64,000 bases of DNA from Pyropia yezoensis (taxonomy: Eukaryota > Rhodophyta > Bangiophyceae > Bangiales > Bangiaceae), in contig CM020618.1 of the NCBI GenBank assembly GCA_009829735.1, positions 21,437,346 to 21,501,345 on the forward strand. Reading direction: 5' to 3'. The position numbers and the translations under genes were made by a program. This document shows positions 39,931 to 50,860 of this stretch, piece after piece. The notes beneath the pieces are model-generated. The model was not told the DNA's origin. It ran no database searches and saw only the letters and a list, made by a program, of their open reading frames with translations. The first letter of the stretch is position 1, and each line of letters begins with the position of its first letter.

Positions 39931-40760
39931 TCATCCGCACCGCCAAAGCCGTCGCTATTCTACACAACATGGTTGTCGTCCAGCGACGCGACGGGTACCT
40001 TTCCCGGCGCCGCATGGGCGACGCATACGGGGTCCCAGGGGCTACGGCGGCCGCCGTGGTGGTCGCGGAAGCCGCGGCGGCGGCGGCGGCCGCGGCAGCG
40101 GCGGCGGCGGCGGCGGCCGACGACAACTCAGCCGCGGAGCGGAGCGACGAGCCGGCAGCTGGCGGACCTGGCGAGCGTTCCAAAGGTGGGAGTGTGGCGG
40201 CCGCGGGAAGTGACAGCCCGACTGCCGGCCGCCCTGGCGGACGTGCTGGAGGTGGGGGCGGGGCGGCCGCTCCTGGATGCGTTCATCCAGCATATGGCGG
40301 AGCTGCCGCCCGGCTGGTAGGCTCTGGCAGAGGCAGAGGAGGAGGTGGAGGTGGATGTAGAGGCGGACCAGGCGGCGGGGCCTCCCGGCCGGTGGGTGTC
40401 GAACGAGGCGCAGGGGCAGAGGGTGGCGCCGGGCGAGTTGGGCGGGCTGAGGGTGGTGGTGGTGGTGGTGCCGCTCATCGTGCACCAGCCGATGGGGGTG
40501 GGGCAGCAGGCGGTGGTGGTTCTGGGCGCGGCAGCGGGCCAGGTGGTTCTGCAGGCCGTGGTGGGACTGGGCGCGGTGGAGACGCGGGGCGAGGTCGAGT
40601 GGACGGCCGCTTGGCCGCCGTACAACGGCGGTCGGCCGTGCGCAGCTCTGTTGAGCACGAGCGCCTGCGCGTGGAACTTATGGAGCATGTGTGGACGCAC
40701 AGAAGGCGCACGCTGGCTCCATATGTTCATCGGCATCACATGCTCACGCCGCAGCCGTAG
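39931..40760 (+). pseudogene. PIF/Harbinger transposase, 3' part
   Basis: Continues the gene cut at 29201. The first residues (RTAKAVAILHNMVVV) are the conserved helix that ends the DDE domain of HARBI1-like transposases. A poly-Ala run (GCG/GCC triplets near 40070-40120) and a long Gly/Arg/Ala-rich linker follow, then a helical end HERLRVELMEHVWTHRRRT of the type often seen at the C-terminus of plant-type Harbinger transposases. It stops at 40760. The phase agrees with the 5' part once the retrotransposon and one target-site copy are left out. Confidence 0.9.
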
Positions 40761-41891
40761 TGTAGCGCGTGAGGCGCATGGAGCTAAAGGTCTTTTTTCG
40801 CCTGCGGGTTTTTTTTTTTCCTCGAATAAGAAGCGTACGCTCTGACACACGCGGCCGGTCGGGCTCGTCCGCACAGCCCATATGCGAAAACGCGGTCACA
40901 TACAAGGAAGGCTCAGAAGGCTTGCCCGGCGGCCGCCGCCGCCGGCTGTGTACGAAAGCGCCGGCCGCCGCGCGAAGGCGCTTGCGCGCGTAAAGTGCGC
41001 CAGCCGCAGGCGGCCAATTTAGGCTATGGCGCCGCTGGGCGGGCACGGCGGCGGGCCGTGGGCATCTGCAGACGTCCGCCCGCCTGCCACCGCCTCCGAC
41101 CACGTGTGGCCTGTGGCTGGCCCATACTCGCCGCCCAGAACCGCGGCCGCGGTCTCCCGTCGCCAAGGCGCTGCGGGCGGCCGTTTCAAGCCGCCGCCGC
41201 GCACGCGCTGGGCCAAAGCCGCTGCCGCGGTTGGCCGGCTCAGGTGAGCGGCCTCCCAAAAAAACCGGCGCCGCGATTGGCCATCGCCCAAGCGCGACCG
41301 GCGGCCGGCTAAGGCGGCCGACCGTGCGGGACTGGCGGCCGGCCAAGTTGCGTGCCCGGGCGCGGCTGACGGGCAGACGCCCAGGTAGCCCCCGGCGACC
41401 GCACAAGGCCGCCGCCGCCGCCGTGGCCGTGCACCAGGTGCGGTGAGCGGCCGCTTCATAGCGGCCGCACTGACGGTGCGGTGCCCGTGTCGCCGCGCAC
41501 CGGGTGCGGCGGGCGGGCGCCCTCCCACCGTCGAGCGCGGGCAGCGGATCATGGCGCACGGGGGGGGGGGGGGGAAGGTAGCTCGCAGCTGCGCGCACTC
41601 TGGGTAGGAGGGCGCACACAGGGCGTATGTGCCTCGCTTGGACTCCTTTTTTTGACAGGTCTCCGTAGAGAGAAAAGACGTGAGGTGCATTGTGCAAAGG
41701 TTTATGGCAGAGAAGCATGCATGAAACAAGGTCTACGCCCGACACCCAGTGATGATCACAGATGAAGACAAGCAGCAAGGCGTTCAGTACAAAAGCAAAA
41801 CGCCAGCAAAAAAAAAAAACCGCTCGACAGACACAGAAACACAAACCAGGAAAAAAAGAGACACCACCGGCACAGCAAAGTCACAAACCCA
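40761..41891. other. Inter-gene region of the second Harbinger element
   Basis: Lies between the convergent transposase and Myb/SANT-like genes. GC-rich with GGCCGGC/GCGGCCGC motifs, then AT-richer from about 41640, where both transcripts should end. No gene recognised. Confidence 0.5.
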
Positions 41892-44294
41892 TCAAAGGTA
41901 CAGGTCATCTTCGTCTCCGTCCTCCTCCAGGTCCTTCACGTCCCCAATGAGGGTCCCAAACTCATCGTCGTCGTCAGGCACATTACAAAAGCTGTCATCG
42001 TCCTCAGGGTCCTCTGACCCAGACAGGGAGGGTGTAGGAGAAACGTAAAGGGCCGGCCGCTTCGGCCCTTTACCCTTGCTGCTGCGCTGTATAGCAAACT
42101 TCAGCTGCCTCGTGACCTGCGCCCGACGGCCGACCGAGAGCAAGGCAGCCGCCGAGCGACCGCCCGTCACGGCCGTCGTGATGGACATGGCGCCGGAAGC
42201 AGACATGTGGGGCGCCGGCGTCGCCACAGCCCGCTCAGCGGGCGCCGCCGATCGGCGCAAAGTATGCGGTCCAGCCGTGGCCGCAGATGCAGCCGCCGCC
42301 GCCGCTAGAGGCCCCCCCCCCAGTCCGTACCGCACCGGTGGTGCGGGCGCCGGTGCCGGGCGACGTGTATGTGCGCGTGGGGGTAGGACACGCGGTTGCG
42401 CGGCGAGGCGCGGCGCGACGGGCGGCCACGAAAAGTCGACGACGGGAGGTAGGGGAGGCGAACCCGGCGGATGGCTGCCGTCAGGGAGCGGCCAAGGGAG
42501 AAGCGCAGCAGGGGGGGCCGTGGGTGGGGGAGTACTGGCGGCGGCCACAGCCCCGGCGGCCGCTGAAGAGCGGCCACCTTGAGCACTTGAACCCGCAGCG
42601 GCCCCGACGACGGACGCCACCGCGGCCTGCCCAGCAGCCGCGGCCACTGCAGTCGTCGAGGCCGCTGACGCGGCCGCCCCCCCCCCCCCCCCCCCCCCCC
42701 GCACGCCCCCTCCCCTATCCGCCCCCCCTGCACCGGCGGCCGCCCCTGCGGCCGCCCCAGAGCTCAGCACATCTGCTCCTTCTGCTTTATACACTTCCCG
42801 GTCAGCAGCTCCCGGAGAAGGGCCCGATGGAGCGGGCCCCGTCCCACCAGCCCCGCCGCTATTGGCGGCCGCGCCCGAGGCGGCCGACCCTTGTTGCGCA
42901 GCCAAGTGCGCCGCGATCAGTTCGTCGGCCCGCCTGGCCAGAAAGTCACGGAAGCGCGGCTCGTCCCGAATTGCGGGTGCCGAGAAAGTGGCGACGATGT
43001 TGCGGTCACGGGCCGCCTCCGCAAGCACGTTCAACGCCTTCGTGATTGCCTCGCCCTCCTGCTTAAACGCCTTGTCGCGGGCTTCCTGCGCGAGCTCCTC
43101 CAGCGTTGACTGCGTTCCCAGCGGGCGGTCCGCAAAGGTAGCCGGTCGCTGTCGCTTGCCAGCCGCCAGGCGGTCCGCTCGCGTCCCCTCCAGGGCGCCG
43201 CCGCCATCGGTCGTGGCCGCGTCCGTCGCGGCCGCGTCGGCTGCGGCCGCATCACGCGCGCTGAGGTCGTCGCCCACGCTTGCCGCGGCGCTCGCTGCAC
43301 CCCCCGCCGCGCCAGCAGGGCGGCGGCCGCGGCGGCGTGCCGCCATGGCCTCCATCGCAGCGGCGCCGCTATACTTGTCGGAAATCTTCAATACGCGCCA
43401 GCAGTCAATCCAGTAGTCCGCCCTCGCCTCCGCGGTCTTGAGGATGGGGTGCGGCACGTACGTGCCCAGCCTGATGGCCTCGTACTCGTCGCGGTTCTCA
43501 AAAACGGCCATCATGGCCAGCTCCATGTCGGCCTCCGACAGGTTTCCGGTGAGGCTGAAGCCCTCCACGTGCACGCGCGCGCACACGAGGCGCATCACCT
43601 TCTCGTTCAGCTTCTTGTAGTACCTCTGCACGCCGGTGGCCTCCCGCAGCACCCGCGCAGGGAGGCCCTCCATCGGCATCTGCACGTCGACGCGATCCAT
43701 CCGCGCCTGGAAGTTGGCAGTCACGACAGCCAAAAACTCCTTGCTGTTCTGGTCCGTACCTACCACCGCATCCTCAGACGTCTCGAGCCACGCAGCGCTC
43801 AGCTGTACTCGCTCGACATCGGAGTACGGGACCCCGTTGGTGTGGACGCGAGGTCCCACTCCATCTCGAGCGCCCGCCTTGCCGCCTCCACGGCCGCGTC
43901 CTCGGCCGCGCAGAGGGCCGCTTCGCCCGGCACGGCCTCGTCGCCCTGCGCCAGGATTGGTGCGCGCGCCGGCGGCTGCTGCAGCGGCCTCTGCTGAGGG
44001 ATCCTTGTCGCCGTCGGTGTGGCCGTCGTCGGCCCCGACTTCAAGGCGGCCTCCACTTCGCGGGGGCCGCCGCCCGCCTCGTGCACCTCCATGAGAGCCG
44101 CGTCCGCGGGGGGCTCTAGCCGCGCGGCCGCGGGCCGGGCCGCGCTGGGGGACGGTGTAATCTGTGCTGCTGCTGCCGGGGCTGGCGGCGCCGCTGCCGT
44201 CGCTGGCGTGGACAAAGGAGCGGCCGCTGGGGCTGCCACCAAGGGTGCTGCGGCCGCTCTGCCGCCCTCCCCGATTGGATTGGGGGGAGAACAT
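41892..44294 (-). CDS. Myb/SANT-like partner protein of the second Harbinger element
   Basis: About 800 residues from ATG 44294. Residues 1 to ~155 are disordered and RGG/Arg-rich. From ~157 comes the Myb/SANT-like domain of Harbinger second genes: PYSDVERVQLSAAWLETSED, AVVGTDQNSKEFLAVVTANF, LREATGVQRYYKKLNEKVMR, and after an insert ILKTAEARADYWIDCWRVLK. A basic GKRQRPATF motif and charged helices (EELAQEARDKAFKQEGEAIT) follow. Long Ala/Gly/Pro repeats and an acidic end (DPEDDDSFCNVPDDDDEFGT) close it. In Harbinger transposons this protein binds the element ends and brings in the transposase. It is intact, unlike its partner gene, and convergent with it. Confidence is good for the family, moderate for the exact start. 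Confidence 0.75.
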   Translation of the reverse strand: MFSPQSNRGGRQSGRSTLGGSPSGRSFVHASDGSGAASPGSSSTDYTVPQRGPARGRAARAPRGRGSHGGARGGRRPPRSGGRLEVGADDGHTDGDKDPSAEAAAAAAGARTNPGAGRRGRAGRSGPLRGRGRGRGGGKAGARDGVGPRVHTNGVPYSDVERVQLSAAWLETSEDAVVGTDQNSKEFLAVVTANFQARMDRVDVQMPMEGLPARVLREATGVQRYYKKLNEKVMRLVCARVHVEGFSLTGNLSEADMELAMMAVFENRDEYEAIRLGTYVPHPILKTAEARADYWIDCWRVLKISDKYSGAAAMEAMAARRRGRRPAGAAGGAASAAASVGDDLSARDAAAADAAATDAATTDGGGALEGTRADRLAAGKRQRPATFADRPLGTQSTLEELAQEARDKAFKQEGEAITKALNVLAEAARDRNIVATFSAPAIRDEPRFRDFLARRADELIAAHLAAQQGSAASGAAANSGGAGGTGPAPSGPSPGAADREVYKAEGADVLSSGAAAGAAAGAGGADRGGGVRGGGGGGGAAASAASTTAVAAAAGQAAVASVVGAAAGSSAQGGRSSAAAGAVAAASTPPPTAPPAALLPWPLPDGSHPPGSPPLPPVVDFSWPPVAPRLAAQPRVLPPRAHTRRPAPAPAPPVRYGLGGGPLAAAAAASAATAGPHTLRRSAAPAERAVATPAPHMSASGAMSITTAVTGGRSAAALLSVGRRAQVTRQLKFAIQRSSKGKGPKRPALYVSPTPSLSGSEDPEDDDSFCNVPDDDDEFGTLIGDVKDLEEDGDEDDLYL

Positions 44295-45796
44295 GGCCGT
44301 GTGGTCTGCGACGGCGTCCCCACAGGTCGTCCCGCTGCCGCTGCCACCCCGCGTCTGTCCGACCCGGACAGAGCGGTGGCAACTGGATGGGACGACGGGT
44401 GCGCGTTGCCCGTCCCCTCACCGCGTGGCGTTCCCTTTGCGGGCAGCGGCCAGCTGCTCGAGGATGGCCGCTGTGGTGGGCCGGTGTCCCTCGGCCCACC
44501 CCCGTGCGACCGCTGGGCGCCGCCCTGTTGCTGCCCGGTGCTTGACGCACCGCCAACGTGGCTGGCCAATCCCTCCTTGCCCCGTTGCGACTCCTTTGCA
44601 GCAGGGGACTGGGACGACCTTGGCTGCTCGTCGCCCGTCCCGGAAGACGACCGCTGATTGCGCACAGGGGCGGCCGGGGGCTCGCCCGGTTGACTCGGCG
44701 CCACTTGGAGGCCGCCAATGCGCGGCCTAGCCCTTGGGTAGTCGTTCCCAGCCGGCCGACCCTCGCCGCCGACACCCAGTGCCCGGCCGCCCCGCCCCGG
44801 CGGGTTCGGCGGGCTCCGCTGAGGTGACGGCCGCTCCTGCTGCTGCTGCTGCTGCTGATGCTGCTGATTGCTCTCGCCCTCCCCCGCTGGGCTGCCGCCA
44901 AACGGCGGCTGCGCCTGCCCGCGCGGGAAGGTCAGTCCTGTCGGCCCACCCTCGCGACCGCCGGTTGACGGCCCCTCCAAACCAGGAGGGTTCTGCGGCC
45001 GCGGCAGCTGGTTCGCCCACGCCTGCGTGCGAGCCAGTGGGTTGACAAACGGTCGGACCAGGCCGACGCTGCTGTCCGGCGGTGCTACTGCAGGGCCGTC
45101 CAACGGCGGCCCCGCCCGCTGCGGCGGTCTCCTCGGCCGCTGCTGCGCGAGGCCGCTGGGCTCCGCCGGGCGGCCACCAAAAGACGGCCCCTTCCACCCG
45201 CGACGGTTCGGCGGCTTCTGCCGCTGCTCCTTCTTCGGGTGTGTCCACTGGGGTCTACCGGGCGGTCGCCAAACAGCTAGCCCCGCCACCCACGAGGGCT
45301 CTGCGGACGCGGCCGCTGCGCTTAGTTGTTGTCCCCGTTCGGCCTCGCAGGATGGCCGCCCAGCCGCGGCCCTCCCCACCAACGCGGGCTCGGTGGCCGC
45401 AGCTGGACTTGGTTGCCCCCACGCGGCCCTCCCCCCGCACGCTGGCTGGGCGGCTGCGGGTGGAGGTGGTTGTTGCCCCCACTCGGCCCCCCCCACCCAC
45501 GCGGGCTGGGCGGCCACCGCTGGACTTGATGGTCGCTCCCGCTTGGCCCCCCCCACCCACGCTGGCTGGGCGGCTGCGGGTGCAGGTGTTAGTTGCCCCC
45601 ACTCGGCCCCTCCCACCCACGCGGGCTGAGCGGCCGCCGCTGGACTTGGTTGTCGCCCCCGCTTGGCCCCCCCCACCCACGTGGGCTCAGCAGCCGCAGC
45701 TAGACTTGGTTGTTGCCCCGGCTCGGCTCCGCCCACCCACGCGGGCTCGGCGGCCGCTGGTCGTGTCCGGCGTAGCCGGCCGCCCGGCCGGGCCAC
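43799..45796 (-). other. Long overlapping frame, Gln/Pro/Gly-rich with 20-residue repeats
   Basis: A 665-codon frame, in another phase from the Myb/SANT-like gene, overlaps its N-terminal half. It has no early ATG. Its first ~150 codons translate the 60-bp repeats (PAWVGGAEWGQ units); later come a Gln run, Ser/Pro/Gly-rich text and a more normal end (REVEAALKSGPTTATPTATR, AEDAAVEAARRALEMEWDLA). It may be an alternative N-terminal exon region of the Myb-like protein or simply a frame left open by composition. Confidence 0.25.
45361..45780. repeat. 60-bp tandem repeat, about seven units
   Basis: Units of exactly 60 bases, each with CCCACCCACGC(G/T)GGCT, GGCGGCCGC or GGCTGCGGGT, and TTGGTTGT(T/C)GCCCCC. 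Two unit subtypes alternate in the centre, pointing to growth by 120-bp steps. The multiple-of-three length keeps frames open on both strands. Confidence 0.9.
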
Positions 45797-46524
45797 CGCA
45801 ACGCGGCGGCCCCGTCCACCGACGTGGGCTTGGCGGACGCTCCCAGTCCAGGTTCTGCGGCTGCGGCTGTGCTGCCCACGGACAGCGGTAGGTCCAGCGG
45901 CACAGATCGTGCTGTGGCCCCGCGCGGTCCGCCAGGCGACACTGCCAGCGCAGCCGCCGAAAGCCTCGGCGCCGTTTCATTCTCGTCGGTTCCGTCACGC
46001 ACCCCCACCACCGGTTCACTGGCTCTCCTGGTGGAGGTCAAGCCGCCCACGGGGAGCTGCACGTCCAGTGGCACAGTTCAAACCCGGGCCCCGTGATTTG
46101 GGCACGCCGACAACGTGCACAAAGCCGCCGACAGCCGCGACGCCGCTGGTCCTTGCTTATCTTTCGTGGGGGCGGCCCGCCTCCCGGTGGCGGCCGCCCC
46201 CCCCCCCTGCCTCCCCCCCCCGCGCCTCGTCCACCCCCACCCGCCCCAGAACGGCGCTGATCCCCCCCCCGGTCGGCGTGGCTGACGCACATTGCGGTCG
46301 CTCGAGGGAAAAGGCGGTACGGGAGAGGACAGGCAGCCCAACAGAAATGGGAAAGGGGTGTCGCGGGGGCCGACTTGCGGCCCGCAATCACGTCCACATC
46401 CGCGAGCGCAAACAGCTTGAAGTGTGCAAACGCGTGCCCCGTCGTGCCAGCCGTTCATGGCCACCACACGCGGGGCTGGATTCACCGCGACGGGGCCGAG
46501 AGTGATATCCAACCCCCCCGCCCC

Positions 46525-46645
46525 GCCAGTAGCAAACGCTCCCCCCCCCGCCAGCAGCAGCAAGTGCCCCCCAACAGCAGCAAGCGCCCCCCGGCAGCAG
46601 CAAACCCCCCACTCCCCCCACCAACAGCAAACGCCTCTCCACCAC
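46525..46645. repeat. CAGCAGCAA/C-run repeat
   Basis: Imperfect ~18-21 base units of CCCCCCAACAGCAGCAAGCG. No coding signal. Confidence 0.6.
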
Positions 46646-46812
46646 CCCCCCCCCGACGTGCTCGTCACGACACCAGCTGCGAAATCCTTGCGGCCGCGAC
46701 ACTTGCCGGGGGGGAGGAAGCCGCCCCCTCCGGCGCGGCCGCAAACAGCCGGGGGGACACCACCGCCAAGAGCACCACGGGGACGGGCCTATACCGATGA
46801 GTAGAGCACAAC

Positions 46813-47158
46813 GGGGGATGGCGGCCAGCCACGTGAACAATGTGGCCGCCCTGATGGACCAGCCGCATCAACCGTGCGGCCGCAAGGGGAACCAGGCGGG
46901 GCGACACTCCCGCAGCGCCGGGGCAAACGGCGTGGGGACGGCCAATGGGGGGCGTATCCCCAGCTCGCGGCCGCCACGCGGCCGCCAAGGGGGGGGCGAC
47001 CGTCGCCCACGAGCGTGACACTCCCCCAGAGGGGGGACGCCAGCACCAAAACATCCGGGCAAGGCGCCTCTGCCCATGCGGCCCGACAAGGGGGATGGCG
47101 GCCAGCCACGTATACGATGTGGCCGCCTGAAGGACCAGCCGCATCAACCGTGCGGCCG
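46813..47158 (+). repeat. Pair of ~70-bp direct repeats
   Basis: 46813-46882 and 47090-47158 both read from GGGGGATGGCGGCCAGCCACGT through GATGTGGCCGCC or AATGTGGCCGCC to GACCAGCCGCATCAACCGTGCGGCCG. They are ~90% identical. They lie just outside the second Harbinger element and end where the sequence becomes AT-rich. Confidence 0.8.
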
Positions 47159-47169
47159 GGACCCCCCCT

Positions 47170-50100
47170 TTATGATTCTGAAGAGCGCTTGTTCTCAGCC
47201 AGTCAGAGGCGCCCACGTTGCGTTTAAAATATATATTGCGGCAAGATGGTATGCGAGATGGTCGGGACCCGTGGAAACACTCAGAGCACGCTTCAAAAGA
47301 CATACGGGAGTATCCAATTCAAGCTTGCCTTGTCATATGGTGCTTTTCCCAAAAATGGCCACCTCGGTGTGGGAACGCAACCTTCGATGCAAACAGCAAC
47401 AGTATCTGGCCCACTTGATCGCGGGACTGGTCCACATTACGTGCAGCCAATAGTAGGGCACGGAGCGCGCAGATCGCACCGGCCACAGGCTGAGATGCAT
47501 GTACCTCCAGAGAATGTGACGGTTGGGCACGTCATTTGGGCCATCTGCCCACGCATGCTGAGCAATCAAATCAGCACACGTTGCAAGACAAGCCTCGTTA
47601 TTACATTGACCAATCGCATGCTCGACACGTTTTCGCAGGTTGCCGGAAGCGTCCGCAACCAGCACTCGCAGGCCGCAACCGGGACTGAAAGACCCGGCCT
47701 GGTTTCACGGAACGACTTGGGTCCGCCTCTGAGATTCAAACGGCCAATAACCATGAAGGCCTGAGGGGGTCGTGAGGCCACATAGTTAACAACCCGAGAC
47801 CCGCATTAGCAAACCAAACTGGAACCACCTCGCCCATTTCACCGGTCCACAGCAACCCACGGCAACCTGTGACACGGTTTGCGCAGTGGTCCCCGGAAGC
47901 CCGCAATCTGGCCATCGCCGAGCACGTGACCCCCACAACCAGCACTACTTATCAACACAATCGAGCTCCCCGAAAGTCTGGCGGACGTGTGACACGCCTG
48001 GAAGACCATCCAGGGGCGGTGTCGAGGTCCCGTCAAAGGTTGCATTCCACACCGATGTGGCCATTTTTTGGAAAAGCACCATGAAGTACTCTGCCTTTTC
48101 TTAGAAATTATCAGCACAGATTTCGTGGTTGCCTAAAGCAGTTCTGATGAACCTGACGCTGCAATAAACGCGAAGCATATTCCTGCCGAGCCAGGGAACT
48201 GAGTCGGAAATACATTGAATGCTTCTTTTGCCGTGCTTCAACAGTCTTGCAATGCGTTGTGGCGGAACTGGCGCACTCCTGTCGCCGACACTGTCCAGAA
48301 AAAATCTCGAGCAAGCTCTCATGAGAGTTCTGGCTTCTGTCCTCACGGCTAGGAGCAGCTTGTACCTTGTTTGTAGTTGACGAGTACTTTGCCCCTCGTA
48401 CGGCTCTCGCCGCTAACTCACGTTGCTCGCCCGGATAGTTTAGCGTGCAACTGACAGTGGCTGAGGCACAGGAGCGGGCGTACCAGGCCGGCTGGTTCCG
48501 CGGCTTCGCCGCCCACTCATCAAGAAGTGGCGAACGCGTGTTTGGCGAAGCAGCTCTCCACCCGTCTCCGGCACTCCTAAAGAAGAGTGGACTTCCTCAA
48601 AGCCCCTCAAAGCGTGAGAAAGAGCGGAGGAGACTAGCGAACAGGCATCTCGGGCGCGACTGACAGCAGGAAATCGCGGGTAAAACAGCATCAGCGCTCT
48701 AAGTTGCCCCAATTCATGCTCTATTTCTCTTTCGTCTATGCTTTACTCTGCCCTCACGGGGAGCGACCGCGATGGCGGCAACACGGCCTTCCGCACTGGG
48801 TGTGAGTGATTGAGCTCTTCGTAAGGCGCGAAAGACGAAAAAGCGATGTCAGCCATCCCAGAATGTTCACAACCGGGTATTACAATCTGTGCGACAATCT
48901 ACAGACTCCGAACATGTATGCTCTTTCGGATAGTACTTAACTATTTTGGCGTGCACTTGTTGTTTTCGGCTTTATTTGGTCGAAATGCTTCACGCACACG
49001 GCGGACACCAGGCGCCGTCGGGCATGTCGTGTGCAACCTAACGGTACCGGGCACCCAATGGTCTTGAGGAGGGGGGAAAGGTGTGCCGCCACCGTGGCCC
49101 ACCACTGCCGAGATATGAGCGGTGGCAGTGGCGACTCCAGGAGCCACCACCCAAGCTGTCTGAAACCACAAGCTGCCCCCGCCTGCTAGTCCTCTCGCTT
49201 CTAGAAGTAACACGAGAGCCGCGTCTCGGAAGACTGTGGCGGCTCGGAACCTTCACGCCAAAACGCGAACAGCGCATGATGCAGAGCGAACACCACCACC
49301 ATATAAGGCCCAAATTGTCACGTCTTACAGGTACACCACAGTTTCGCTGTGGGCATGAACTTTAATAAATCTATATCGCCCAGACCAGTCTTTACAGCAC
49401 CTAAATGCCTACAGATCTCACTTGTAAACCCAGACGCCCCGATCTCGAACGGGCACACCATATAAGACCAAGGCGCGCTACTTGCATGTGTTCACAAGCA
49501 TGCACGTCACACGCAACCGTCACCCCTGCAGCCGACCAGGGCGCACCTTCAACAGGTCATCAACATTTTATACAAAAAAATGCAGACAATCTGGTCCAGT
49601 TCAGCTCGCAGACATTCTTTTTCTCGAGATTGTCAGCGTGAGGTGTGTGGCCGCTTACTTTCGAAGACTCACTCTTCTCCAGATGCCCGACCAGAGATAT
49701 GGGCCCCGGAAGATTGTCAGCTCTATAGTACTCGGGACAAGAGTATAGTACTCGGGACCAGAGTAGCCTCCATGACTAGTGAAACGAATGCCGTCTGCGA
49801 TGCGCTCTGGTCTCAGTGGGAAAGCTGAACACCCTCGCGCAACAGAAAAATCCAGTACTGGGAGCGGCACAATGCAAAGCGTCGAATCAAAAGCGCCGTG
49901 GCCCCAGCTGGCGAACCAATTTGTAGACGGATGCGCACGGGGCGCACGCCAGCCGAGAATTCACCCATTGTCGTGGGAAATAGCATTCCTGAACCCTGCA
50001 GTACTGGACACTTCCCTCATGTCCGTTGGAACGTGCGTGACATTTTTTACCTAGAAACGGCAGTGAGAGACAGCTAAGGCGAGAAGGTAGCTTACAAACA

Positions 50101-50860
50101 GCATAAGCAGAAAGAGCTCGTGGAGCTGCATCGACTGTTATGAGAAAATAAAAACCTTGGTTGCGCAAAAAGAATGAGTCTTGTATAGTAAGGCGCCACA
50201 TATACCTCATCGCCTTCAGAAGCTGCGAGTCGCAGACTTGCAATAAATTACCGAGCAGTTCCCTTCTTCACTGTTCCATATCTTTATCGTTCAGAATCCT
50301 TGAACAGTTCTCAGAACGATTCCGAGATTGTGCGCTGATCATTCTTGTCAACGTTTCTCCTCGTGATTCTCAACCAGTTCGCAGTACGGTTCAACAATTC
50401 TTGGAGAGCTGCCATACGTTTTTTTCTGAGACATGATTTCAGGAAAGTTCTTGATATTGTATTGAAGGCATTGTCACCGTTTCGTCGAATGGGTGATATT
50501 GAGTACTCTTCGTTGTCTTCGGTTTTTGAACCGTTCTGCAATACATTTTTGAATAGTCTGGCATGCCACTGTGCAGTTGGCTATCGGTGTGACCAAAACT
50601 CGCTGCTTTGGTCACCACGTTAGTCAACGGACCAATGGCAGTCTACTTGGGCTTCATCTGGTTGGCTGTCGCTTCGTTAAAAGAATGTGCGATTTCGCTC
50701 TGTAACGTTACATGATAGTCCATTGTCGGATGGTCACGTTGGTGGGCACGTGCTTATAGGGCGCGTCCGTCTACGTTGAGGCACCGTAAAGGGCGCACGG
50801 ACTCCCTCCCAGGCCCCTCCCCAGAGCTGCCGCCAGACAACTCGGGAATTTCATTGCAAC
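47170..50860. other. AT-richer region without recognisable genes
   Basis: Base composition drops sharply from the GC-rich norm, and only short frames are open. No protein family, tRNA or rRNA was recognised. A 20-bp tandem duplication (TATAGTACTCGGGAC(A/C)AGAG) is at about 49724-49763. A ~60-bp segment near 47225-47290 is related, inverted, to 26330-26385. It may contain old MITEs or other non-coding elements. Confidence 0.5.

Noticed and set aside
47170..50860. CRISPR array, bacterial operon or plasmid origin in the AT-rich island
   Set aside because: No regularly spaced repeats, ribosome-binding sites or bacterial genes. The window is eukaryotic nuclear DNA.
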